Assembly: GCA_009869945.1 (NCBI GenBank)
Contig: WIXG01000328.1
Location: forward strand, 1 to 64,000
From: Mesaphorura yosii
Lineage: Eukaryota; Arthropoda; Collembola; Poduromorpha; Tullbergiidae
DNA length: 64,000 bases
Direction of reading: 5' to 3'
Shown here in pieces: positions 23,213-31,611 of this stretch; within the stretch, counting starts at the first letter, position 1, and every line of letters starts with the position of its first letter. The notes under the pieces were generated by a model. It saw only the letters and a list, made by a program, of their open reading frames with translations. It had not been told where the DNA came from and made no database searches. The translations under genes were made by a program, and so were the position numbers.

Positions 23213-23947
23213 TTACAGGTTTCCTGTCATCGGTCTCATGACGGCCGTGTCCGGGTTGGCTTCCTGGTACCAGCGGGCAAACTGCTTCGGTCGGTACCAC
23301 CCAACCTTCCGCCAGCGTTGCTTGCCTCTTAACCGGTACTTGGAACGGACCCAAAAGTACTTTGTCGGCCCGTACGTGTAAATGGAGCCCGAACCGAGCA
23401 CGCCCGTAGGGTCCCCGTATATGTCGCCGCTGCCAGGCTTCGGGTCGCACCTCCCCGTGGCACCATCTCGCCTGAATCCCCGGGCGCATTTTACGGGTAC
23501 GCAAAGCCCGCTTCGAAAATACCGGATTTCTTGTGTGCCGCAACCGTCGCGGTCGTCCTCATAGTCATAGTATTCATCAGCGTCGTAGTATTCATCCTCC
23601 GCCTCGGCGTCCTCCGACCTGTCTTCGTCTTCTCCTTCAGCTTCATCCTCCTCCGCGCCTTCCCACTCGCCGGGCACGGACATGCCCTCCAACTCCGGCG
23701 ACCGATTTGATTCTGAGAAGTAGTAAGAGTGATACGCAGCCAGGTGGTGAGAATCCGAATCCGTTATGACAGTTGGCCAGTTTGCTTGTTCAGCGAGTTG
23801 ATTAGCGTCGTGGCCGTTGTCTGCTTTGGCGGGCCCTGCCGGAGCCGGAACTCTCCCTCCAGCTCGTCCAGCCGTAGGTTGAAGGCTCCAAAACGCAAAG
23901 GCCGCCCAGAGGAAGACCGCGAATGTCAGCGTGAATGAAGCTCTCAT
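23213..23947 (-). CDS. acidic secreted protein with four-Cys core, paralog 1
   Basis: Single exon, 244 residues, starting at the ATG at 23947 with a signal peptide (RASFTLTFAVFLWAAFAFWS). After it comes GRAGGRVPAP, then a long acidic stretch of Glu, Asp and Tyr (EDEYYDADEYYDYEDD). A compact core follows, DRDGCG..EIRYFRSGLCVP then KCARGFRRDGATGRCDPKPG, with four cysteines. The basic C-terminal part contains GSIYTYGPTKY and KQFARWYQEANPD. No known domain was recognised. The acidic Tyr-rich segment next to a basic tail suggests an extracellular matrix, mineral-binding or sulfated peptide role, but that is a guess. The tandem neighbour at 24291 shares the leader, the GRAGGRVPAP block and the Cys core. 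Confidence 0.75.
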   Translation of the reverse strand: MRASFTLTFAVFLWAAFAFWSLQPTAGRAGGRVPAPAGPAKADNGHDANQLAEQANWPTVITDSDSHHLAAYHSYYFSESNRSPELEGMSVPGEWEGAEEDEAEGEDEDRSEDAEAEDEYYDADEYYDYEDDRDGCGTQEIRYFRSGLCVPVKCARGFRRDGATGRCDPKPGSGDIYGDPTGVLGSGSIYTYGPTKYFWVRSKYRLRGKQRWRKVGWYRPKQFARWYQEANPDTAVMRPMTGNL

Positions 23948-24254
23948 CTTGCAAAGCAAACCTCAGATGTGCACAAGTTTCAGAGCAGAAATGAATGACA
24001 GACTTGTGGCTTCATTTTATTTAAGCACTCAAAGAAGAAAGAAATGACCTGCTACAAGCATTTGCGTGGCAGCCTTAATTAAGAGTACCTCTCTCGCCCT
24101 TTCGGTCCTGGTACGCGAGCACCCGGGCCCAAATTTTCCAAATGAAGGTCCGAGGACTTTTGTCATAACGCATATCTGGTCAATTAAGTACAATTAATGC
24201 GTCGCATTAAAATATGCAAATATGCTGTCTAAGCCAGTCAACATCGTTAAACAA

Positions 24255-24260
24255 TTTATT
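24255..24260 (-). terminator. polyadenylation signal, acidic secreted protein 2
   Basis: AATAAA on the minus strand, 31 bp after the stop of the gene at 24291. Confidence 0.5.
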
Positions 24261-24290
24261 TTTGGTATTCTGATTCACTATGTTTAGTGT

Positions 24291-25001
24291 CTAGGCCATA
24301 GGTTTCCTACCGGCGACGTCGGGATTTGCTTCTTTGTACCAGCGTGCAAACTTCCTTGGCCTGTCCACTGCAATCTTACGCACACGGTAGCGACCCGTGC
24401 GGATCGTCTTATACTTTGTCCGTCCGTACGTGTAAATAGAGCCCGAACCGGAACCGAGCAAGCCCACACCCACGCCCGCGCCGGTGAGGTAGTCGCCACT
24501 GCCAGGCTTCGGGTCGCACCTCCCCGTGGCACCATCTCGCTTCAGTCCGCGGGGGCACTTTGCAGGCACGCAAAGTCCACTCCGAAAGTAACGGATTTCT
24601 AGCGCGCCGCAACCGTCGCGATCGTCCTCGTCTTCATCATTTTCGTCTTCGCTCTCTTCTTCGTCGTAGTATTCATCCTCCTCCTCCTGGGGTTCGTCCT
24701 CACTTTTGCCTATAACTGCGCCTCCACCAGTGCCAGCGTCTTTCTCATTGACCACTGCCGAGGCGGGTTCCGTCTCAGGTTCAGGCTCGAATTCAAACTC
24801 ACTGGATAAAGAAACTTCCTCTGTCTGTCCTGGAGTCGCCACGAGAAGTTTCGCATTTTCACCGTTGCTGTGGGCCCTCCCTCCTGTTTTGGCGAGGCTT
24901 ACCGGAGCTGGAACTCTCCCTCCAGCTCGTCCTGATGCGGGCTGCGCATTCCAAAAGGCGCAGACAGCAGCCAAGAGGATGAACGTGGATAAGGCTTTCA
25001 T
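24291..25001 (-). CDS. acidic secreted protein with four-Cys core, paralog 2
   Basis: Single exon, 236 residues from the ATG at 25001. The frame is open further upstream, but this ATG gives the signal peptide (MKALSTFILLAAVCAFWNAQ) that lines up with paralog 1. The order is the same: GRAGGRVPAP, a variable acidic region (DEYYDEEESEDENDEDEDD), the core DRDGCGALEIRYFRSGLC...KCPRGLKRDGATGRCDPKP with four Cys, GSIYTYGRTKY, and RKFARWYKEANPD. The variable region differs much more than the core and leader, as expected if length and charge matter there more than exact sequence. No known family was recognised. It is head-to-tail with paralog 1, about 340 bp apart, so it arose by tandem duplication. 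Confidence 0.75.
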   Translation of the reverse strand: MKALSTFILLAAVCAFWNAQPASGRAGGRVPAPVSLAKTGGRAHSNGENAKLLVATPGQTEEVSLSSEFEFEPEPETEPASAVVNEKDAGTGGGAVIGKSEDEPQEEEDEYYDEEESEDENDEDEDDRDGCGALEIRYFRSGLCVPAKCPRGLKRDGATGRCDPKPGSGDYLTGAGVGVGLLGSGSGSIYTYGRTKYKTIRTGRYRVRKIAVDRPRKFARWYKEANPDVAGRKPMA

Positions 25002-25169
25002 CTTGCAGACGTTGGCGGAGATTTGTAGGCTCTGCGTGACCTGTAGAGTAGAAATGCCAGACAGATTCGTTGAAATTTGAACTTTTCTCCTTGAAATTGA
25101 TTTAAATTGAGTATTCAACAAAATGGAAATGGCGCAGTCGACGCTGCATTTGGACTGTAGCTGCAGCAC

Positions 25170-25708
25170 GAAAGTTTTAGTACCTCTTTCATTCTTTTAC
25201 TTCTGGTGACTCAATTGAAAGTCTAAGGATTTTTACATTATGACATGAGCGATGAACGAGTATGTTATTTATAACTCAGAGTTGTGCGTAAGCAGAAACA
25301 GAATAAGGACAGGTCAATTAAATACAATTAATGAGGCTCATCAAAATAAGCACACTCGCTAATCTCTCCCTTCGCCGACACGCGACAAAGACTACGATAA
25401 AGTTACGGTAGACGAAGGATAGCAACGACATCGCTTGTTAGTTGCAAGGATGGGAAAAATGCAAGCAATTCCTGGTTTACTTAGCATGCGCACGTGAGAA
25501 TCAAAAATTACTTGAGTAAAGTATTTTGAGGCTTGGAAGTTTCCTAGTGCTTCTTGCTTTTTCTATGGTCCGACGTCTTTTTGAGCATTTACCTCGACAG
25601 TTTGCAGCTTTTGGTGCAGATTTGGCATTCCATAATTTCCTGCTGCTTGCTGCATGCATTCACAATTCAGGCCTGCATCGCTTCGCTCGTCGTCGATAGG
25701 CACAATAA
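25170..25708. other. divergent intergenic region
   Basis: It separates the minus-strand acidic-protein gene from the plus-strand GPCR gene. No feature was recognised. Confidence 0.5.
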
Positions 25709-26788
25709 ATGGCCACCAAAACGTCGTACCCGGCCTCTCAGTCGCTACTGCTCGTCGCGTATGTGCTCTCCAATCTCATCGCCATACTCGATAACGCGTT
25801 CATCATCCGAACGATTCGCCACCGTCGAATGCGGACGACGACCTTCGCTCTGATCGCCAACCAGGCATTCAGCGATTTGATGTGCGGGCTGCTGTATCTC
25901 AGCCAGCTCTTCCTCTGCTCCACACGCCTGCTCTCCTTCGGCCTTCCGGGTATCGCCGTCTGCGAGGCGTCGTTCACGCTGATGCTCGCCACCTTTCAAG
26001 TGTCGATCCTATCAATGTGCGCCATCTCCATCGAACGATACCTCAAACTTTGTCGCCCGCATGGCGGCTACGTCCTCCAGCCACGGCTGACGATCTTCAG
26101 TATTTGGGGGCTCGCACTCCTCGTCACGATGCTCAACTCCCCTGAGACGAGGTTCTCACAGTTCTTCACGCCCACCCAGATTTTTGGCTGCCGCATTTCG
26201 ATCCCGACGGGCCTCCCCTTCTTCCGGTCGCACTACAACCACGTTTTGCTGCTACTCTTCACGGTTGTCTGTCAGGTCACCGTCCTAAATGTGATGTACT
26301 ACAAAATCATCCGCAAAATCTGGGGAAAGAAACCCGTCGTCGTGCGGTTGGACGTCGCACACGAAGCATTCGACGAGAACAAGCGGCAGATGACGAAGAT
26401 GCTGCTCATAATTCTGGTCTCCTACACCATCTTTTGCGCTCCGCTCTTGTTCACTTTCGCCGTGCACTACTTTGTCGTGGAAATCCTACCTGAGCCCTGC
26501 AACGCGGCGACGGAAGAGGCGTGGTTGTTTCACGTGGCAAGCTTCCTCATACTTGCGAGCGCCGGAGCCAATCCGTTCATTTACTGCAAGTATAATCGCG
26601 TGTTCAGGTCAGAGGCAGAGACGCTCCTGCAGCGGATCAGGCGGACGTGCACGCGTGATCAGGCGGGCGACGGGGGCGATGGCGGAGACGAACTCTGGAT
26701 TTCTTCTAAAAGTGCAACGAATACGAGCAGCACTTCGACTTCGCAATCGTCGGACATTCCAGTCGTACATTTTGCAAGAAGGCCATAA
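25709..26788 (+). CDS. class A (rhodopsin-like) GPCR, copy 1
   Basis: Intronless, 359 residues, seven hydrophobic segments. TM1 starts near residue 13. TM2 is in FALIANQAFSDLMCGLLYLS. ERY (in place of DRY) at the end of TM3 is followed by LKLCRP, and CAPLL lies in TM6. TM7 has the NPxxY-type motif NPFIYCKYN. A Ser/Thr-rich C-tail (SSTSTSQSSD) offers phosphorylation sites. These are hallmarks of a plasma-membrane G-protein-coupled receptor; the ligand and subfamily cannot be assigned by eye. A convergent paralog lies at 26994-27941 with near-identical TM2-TM3 segments. The lack of introns suggests an origin through retrocopying or simple intron loss. Confidence 0.88.
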   Translation: MATKTSYPASQSLLLVAYVLSNLIAILDNAFIIRTIRHRRMRTTTFALIANQAFSDLMCGLLYLSQLFLCSTRLLSFGLPGIAVCEASFTLMLATFQVSILSMCAISIERYLKLCRPHGGYVLQPRLTIFSIWGLALLVTMLNSPETRFSQFFTPTQIFGCRISIPTGLPFFRSHYNHVLLLLFTVVCQVTVLNVMYYKIIRKIWGKKPVVVRLDVAHEAFDENKRQMTKMLLIILVSYTIFCAPLLFTFAVHYFVVEILPEPCNAATEEAWLFHVASFLILASAGANPFIYCKYNRVFRSEAETLLQRIRRTCTRDQAGDGGDGGDELWISSKSATNTSSTSTSQSSDIPVVHFARRP

Positions 26789-26839
26789 AACTTTCAGGTT
26801 GTACTCATTTACTATTTGGGGTTTATTAATTCACACACT

Positions 26840-26845
26840 AATAAA
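26840..26845 (+). terminator. polyadenylation signal, GPCR copy 1
   Basis: AATAAA lies 52 bp after the stop; a minus-strand AATAAA at 26822-26827 may serve the convergent GPCR. Confidence 0.5.
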
Positions 26846-26993
26846 TAAATTAATTTGCGTCACACTAAATTAATGCAATTAAACTGTAAAATATGATTGA
26901 TTCGTAACAATTCGTATAGTGTCAGAAGACTACGAAGTGGTCGCGTCGGTTCCACTAGCACTTTTGCTCAGAGAGAAAAAGACTTTGGTGTTG

Positions 26994-27941
26994 CTAGCGC
27001 GATGGCCTGCGTCTGAGCCAATCGAGGCCCTCCTTCGCTTCCGACCTAATCACTTGATTATATTTGCAGTATATAAATGGGTTCAAGCAAATGCTCGAAA
27101 TGAGGGCAAAGTATGACAGCTGAAACCACCACGGCTCGTCCGTCGCCTCATTGCAGGGCTCCGGGAGGATGTGCACGACGACGTAGTGGAGCGTGTAAAT
27201 GATAAATAGCGGGCTGCACAGGCTGAAGTACAGGACCACAATCACAATCAGCATCTCGGTCATCTGGCGCTTCGACTCCTCAAAAGCCTCCGTCGCTTCC
27301 TCCGACTGGTTGCCCACGGGCGATCGTGCCTGAATCTTCGCGATGACTTTGTAGTACGCGGCGCCCATGACCGCCGCCGGGGCGGAAGCGGCGAGGAGCA
27401 GCACGATGACGTGGTTGTAGTGCGATCGGAAAAAGGTAAGGCCCGTCGGGACGGAGATCCGGCAGCCAAAGATTTGCGTCTCTGTGAAGAATTGCGAGCA
27501 CCTCGTCTCGGGGAGGCTGACGAGCGTGAGCAGGAGCGCCAACCCCCAAATGCTGAACACCGTGCGCCACGGCTGAAGCACGTATCCGCCGTTCGGGCGA
27601 CACAGTTTGAGGTACCGCTCGACGGAAATGGCCGTCATCGTTAGGATGGAGACTTCGAACGTCATCAGCATCAGCGTGAACGACGCCTCGCAGACGACGG
27701 CGCCAGGCAGTCCGAAGGAGAGCAGACGTGTGGAGCAGAGGAAGAGCTGGCTGAGGTACAGCAGCCCGCACATCAGATCACTGAACGCCTGGTTGGCGAT
27801 CAGAGCGAAGGTCGTCGTCCGCATTCGCCGCCGGCGCACCGTACGGATGATGAACGCGTTCCCGGCCGTGGCGACGACGCTCGTTAGGACGTACGCGGAG
27901 AGAAGAAGCCAGTCAGCCCACGAATACGCGTGGGCAACCAT
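26994..27941 (-). CDS. class A (rhodopsin-like) GPCR, copy 2
   Basis: Intronless, 315 residues from the ATG at 27941. It shares RMRTTTFALIANQAFSDLMC and LYLSQLFLCSTRLLSFGLPG with copy 1, ERYLKLCRPNGGYVLQPW after TM3, GCRISVPTGLTFFRSHYNH before TM5, and NPFIYCKYNQVIRSEAK at the end of TM7. The C-tail is short and lacks the Ser/Thr stretch of copy 1. TM4 to TM6 are more diverged than TM1 to TM3. It is a seven-helix receptor with an unknown ligand. The two genes converge tail to tail, about 205 bp apart, so the pair arose by inverted duplication. Confidence 0.88.
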   Translation of the reverse strand: MVAHAYSWADWLLLSAYVLTSVVATAGNAFIIRTVRRRRMRTTTFALIANQAFSDLMCGLLYLSQLFLCSTRLLSFGLPGAVVCEASFTLMLMTFEVSILTMTAISVERYLKLCRPNGGYVLQPWRTVFSIWGLALLLTLVSLPETRCSQFFTETQIFGCRISVPTGLTFFRSHYNHVIVLLLAASAPAAVMGAAYYKVIAKIQARSPVGNQSEEATEAFEESKRQMTEMLIVIVVLYFSLCSPLFIIYTLHYVVVHILPEPCNEATDEPWWFQLSYFALISSICLNPFIYCKYNQVIRSEAKEGLDWLRRRPSR

Positions 27942-29063
27942 TGCAAACGAACGCGGAGCGAAGGAGCTCTCAAATGGAAATGCGGGCTCGCACGTCGCGC
28001 CTGAAATTGCACAAAAGCAAAGACCGCATAGAAAAGAAATCGCGACCTCGCGAATAATTCACTATAATTTTCGAAATCACATGATACAGAATTCATAAAG
28101 AAAATTCCTGTTGTAATTCGAAATTCACAGAATGCTAGTATGCGGTCTCGATTCGGCCAAGGCAGACAGCCAGTCTAACCCGTTATCATCAGAAAGAACA
28201 TGAAAAAGTTGGTAAAACAACGGCAGTCCTACTAATTATGCTAAAAATTACAGGTCCCAGTCTTGAAATTCACGAACCGCCAAATTATGTCCGAATTCAT
28301 CTATGCTGGGACAGCAAAAGAAAGCTCCGTTCATTTCGAAATTCGCAATTCACAGCGAGCGAAATCAATTTGCAAGTCACAAAATGGTTATAACTGACTT
28401 GGAATTTCGCATCTTTGAATTCTATGGCCACCTGGCCGGGTGCACTTTTCCTTTCGCCCTGGAATGGGACCATCAGCAAAAATTCCTGCACACCTGCACT
28501 TCGCGCTCCAAACTAGCGGCGGGAGGCGGTTTCATGACCACCAGTCGTGTACATGGAGAGTCTGGGTAAGGCAGAGAGACCTCCCGACAGGCAGAGTACA
28601 GCCATGCGCACAGGGGGTGCTGAACCAGAAACGTTGTATTTTAAAAATTTTATGGCAAGTTACCCGATTTTAATTAGTGGAGTCTATGTGTACAATTATA
28701 AATTCCATTTAAGTAATTGTTATCATGTTATTAACTGCGAAATGTCAATAAATCCAAGTTTAAATTTTCGGTCAACCTAATTTCGCAGCATTTAGAAGCT
28801 CCTTGTAATGAGTACCAAGTAGTTAGTTTGGACCTACGATTTGCCAACCACCAACGCCTTTTCACTCGACGGCAGAGTTCCGTAGAAGGTCCGTGTAGCT
28901 ACGTCTCTGACCTTCGTAGTTTCGCATTCGGTTGTGCATTAGAAAGTTCTTTGAGACTACGCTGGGGCTACCGGAGACATTTCAGCAACTTCCTGCGGAT
29001 GCTCGCAACTACGCAACTCGAGCTACTTTGTCGGTTCAGTGTGTTCGAGTGCTACATGGGCTA
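27942..29063. other. intergenic, no gene assigned
   Basis: A GC-richer patch at about 28430-28620 keeps a short open frame, but no start, splice context or family match was found. A segment near 28985-29000 on the minus strand reads RSCEHPQEV, which resembles the end of a chitin-binding type-2 domain, but it could not be connected to the gene at 29100-29497. Confidence 0.4.
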
Positions 29064-29497
29064 TTAGCTCACTTGCAATTCTTGAGGGAAAACCTCATAT
29101 CCAATTGGAGGGCAAAAGACGGGCTGAGGCTGCTCGGTTGTCATAGGTGGAATCGTGCTTGGTTCGGCTGCTGGGAGATCTAGATCACAGTAGGCGCCTG
29201 CGACTGGTTTGCGTATCTTGCATCGAATAGTAGCGGAGAGCACGACAAAATCTGAGACACGCCGTGGAAGCATCGAATATACAGCGTACAGTTTCCGGGG
29301 TACGGGAAATTGTAGACGCCTTCTGGTAGGCAAATTTCGGGTAAATCCAGTTCGATAGACGCAATTTCATCTCTGTATCTGCTTGCATCACCGCCGTAAC
29401 TTCCGTATCCGCTCAGAGTGTACATTCTGCTGGCGCGGGCTCCGATGGATTCAACAGCTGCCACTGTCTCGTTCAAGATGTTTGAGTGGTTTGTCAT
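29064..29497 (-). CDS. chitin-binding type-2 (peritrophin-A) domain gene, incomplete or broken
   Basis: From the ATG at 29497 the frame reads a 55-residue lead, then ICLPEGVYNFPYPGNCTLYI and RCFHGVSQILSCSPLLFDAR, the first five-sixths of a CBM14 domain (C-x15-C-x5-C-x9-C-...-FD). The expected continuation to the last Cys (AYCDLDLPAAEPSTIPP) is in another frame, shifted by one base. That frame leads to FCPPIGYEVFP, the start of a second CBM14 domain, up to a possible donor GTGAGC. Either a short unrecognised intron, a sequence error or a real frameshift separates them. No signal peptide is visible, so an upstream exon may be missing. An intact product would bind chitin outside the cell. Confidence 0.5.
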
Positions 29498-29829
29498 TTT
29501 GATGCTTGTGCTTCATTTATGCATCCTCCAGTAATTTAATCGTTTGCACACAAAATTCTCTGTTCATGTCTGTATGATTGATTAAATAGAATCCTAAGTT
29601 CCCCAAGAATGCAATTCCATTCTTTCTCAACTTTTACTTTTCTGCAAGGATTCTTGAGTTTTTGTGGGTGGGACATTTTTCTGCTCGTGTTGATTTGCAC
29701 TTGCACACTTCACTTGCTGATTTTTTAATCGAAGTGAGAGTCAAAATTATTATTCACATTTGACGGTTATTCAGTTACTGATTAGTGATTACCTTACTAG
29801 CTAACCAGCCCTGAGCCATCGCATAGGCA

Positions 29830-30851
29830 ATGAATGCTGGAGCCAGCACCAGCAGCAGTGTAACCGGAGCCGGCAATTCCAATCAAGAATTCGATTCAGG
29901 TAAGGAAGTCGTTAGCCAAAGTCGTCAATTAATAAACTTCCTGCTTGCTTATCTGTTCTAATCGAATGTATTGTTACCACCTGCAATTAATTAGGCCCGG
30001 TGGAGGTCGAGCTTATCGATGGAGTGCCGAAAGTCTTCCTGGAGTGCCTCGAGGACGTATTTGACAATTCAAACAAATTGTATCTGCAGTTAAAACTTCA
30101 ATCAGATGGCCAATGCGCCAGCCCCGCTCCCCTGCACGAGAAATACAACCTGGAGCTGCTGATAAGCGTCTTAGACGATAAAGGCAACGCCAGATTTTCC
30201 GTTTGGCTTCTAAAAAGTTCCCCCGCACCGGCGCCGCCGAAGCAAACTCAATTTCTAGTGGTTACTGATCGTGGTGATGCAATTTTGACAGTCGAGCAAA
30301 CTGGATTCATGGTAAGCACTGCAATTTTGCCAGTTGCCAACTTCAATTACTTGCAAACTTAATGCTGATTCGATTTATTAACAGGCTACTCGGTACGAAA
30401 TTTCAGGAGCTGGAATTTTAGGGTTTAGCCTGCGCCGGACGGCTTTCGGCAACTACGTCGCCTTCGACAAGTGGAAGAACCTGTTTAAAATCCATTCCTG
30501 GTGGCTCCGACTGTCCCCTCTTTGCCTTGCGGGGCCGAGACGCCAGATAATGGTTAATATTCTTAATCTAGACGGCACCTGGACTGGAGCGCTCGCATAC
30601 AACGTCTCGACTGTGCCGCATTCGAGCCCGGATGGAGGAGTAGCTGTAACAAGCCTAGGGGAACAGCTCACCAGCATCAAATTCGCTCCAGGCTTAAATC
30701 GGAAAGCCAAATACATCATGTTTGCAGCCTGCCTGATTCCGGTAAGCCAAAAGGCCCCATACCGAAGAATTTTCATTAATAACTTTAAGCAGATTCCTCC
30801 ATTTATTGCCATTTTTTGCAGTTCTCGTCTCGTTTTCGCAAGAAAAGATGA
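29830..30851 (+). CDS. unrecognised four-exon gene, 257 residues
   Basis: Exons 29830-29899, 29995-30311, 30385-30741 and 30822-30851 join with consistent phase and canonical signals, giving 257 residues from MNAGASTSSS to FSSRFRKKR. There is no signal peptide and no long hydrophobic helix. The middle is made of alternating strands (LYLQLKLQ, YNLELLISVLD, FLVVTDRGDAILTVEQTGF, FGNYVAFDKW), and the end reads AKYIMFAACLIPF. The general layout and the last hydrophobic strand recall Tubby-like or scramblase-type beta-barrels, but no diagnostic motif was seen, so this is speculation. The basic C-terminus (RFRKKR) could be a nuclear or membrane-binding signal. Expression is likely given the clean splice structure. 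Confidence 0.65.
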
Positions 30852-30899
30852 AGGACAACGATTAACCATTAACCAGCGCAGTAATTAGTAACTTGGCCA

Positions 30900-31611
30900 A
30901 ATTAGCAGATAAATAATCTCGAATTCACGAGAATTAGCAATAGCATTAGCACGAAACACGAAACTTTCGCAATAAAACTTGACACCACGGTCGTAAACTT
31001 AAATGTTCATTTGTTCTTTTCCGTCTCATTCATTCCTCCCACAGCACAGCAGCTGTGCTCTCGGTCCTTGTTTTTCTGGATCCTTTCACACTTGATCTCA
31101 AAAACAGCAGCAGCAGAACATCGGCTGGCCGGTCGGCTCGGCGATGTGCGGAAGTGCGGACGACTCTTTCTTTCTTTCTTTCTTCAGAATTTAATAAAGC
31201 AAATCGTCAACGTCATCGATTCTTCAATTATTCATCTCTCAAAGTCAGACTCAGAATGTCATTAAGTTTAGTTAGCTTATAATCTAGTTATTTAATTGTC
31301 TAGTGAACCTACGTGCCTGCCAATTCCACCCGACAATCAATGCGAACAAATAGAAGGTAAGAATTTCGTAATCGTACGAGCACGAGATTGGACCCCGGCC
31401 CGAGCATTTTCATTGATAAGGAATTCAATGAGGCATGCGAGACAGGACAGGAAAGAGCCTAGTGGTTAGTTAGTGTAATAGTGCAGTGATAAGACTTGGG
31501 AATTGTGTAATTTTTCAGTTGAGGTTATGCGTAGTTGTGTTGCTAATTTCAGATTATTGCCATCGCAAATTCCCAACCCAAACCCAATTAACTCGCTCGC
31601 TGTGGAGAAGG
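30900..31611. other. 5' region of the PARP-Deltex gene with a TTTC microsatellite
   Basis: A (TTTC)n tract runs at about 31165-31185. A possible 5' UTR exon ends at a GTAAG near 31354, and an acceptor (CTAATTTCAG) lies near 31552, so a non-coding first exon is likely. Confidence 0.35.

Noticed and set aside
28303-28620. GC-richer open stretch on the plus strand
   Set aside because: The frames lack splice support and no recognisable domain appears on either strand.
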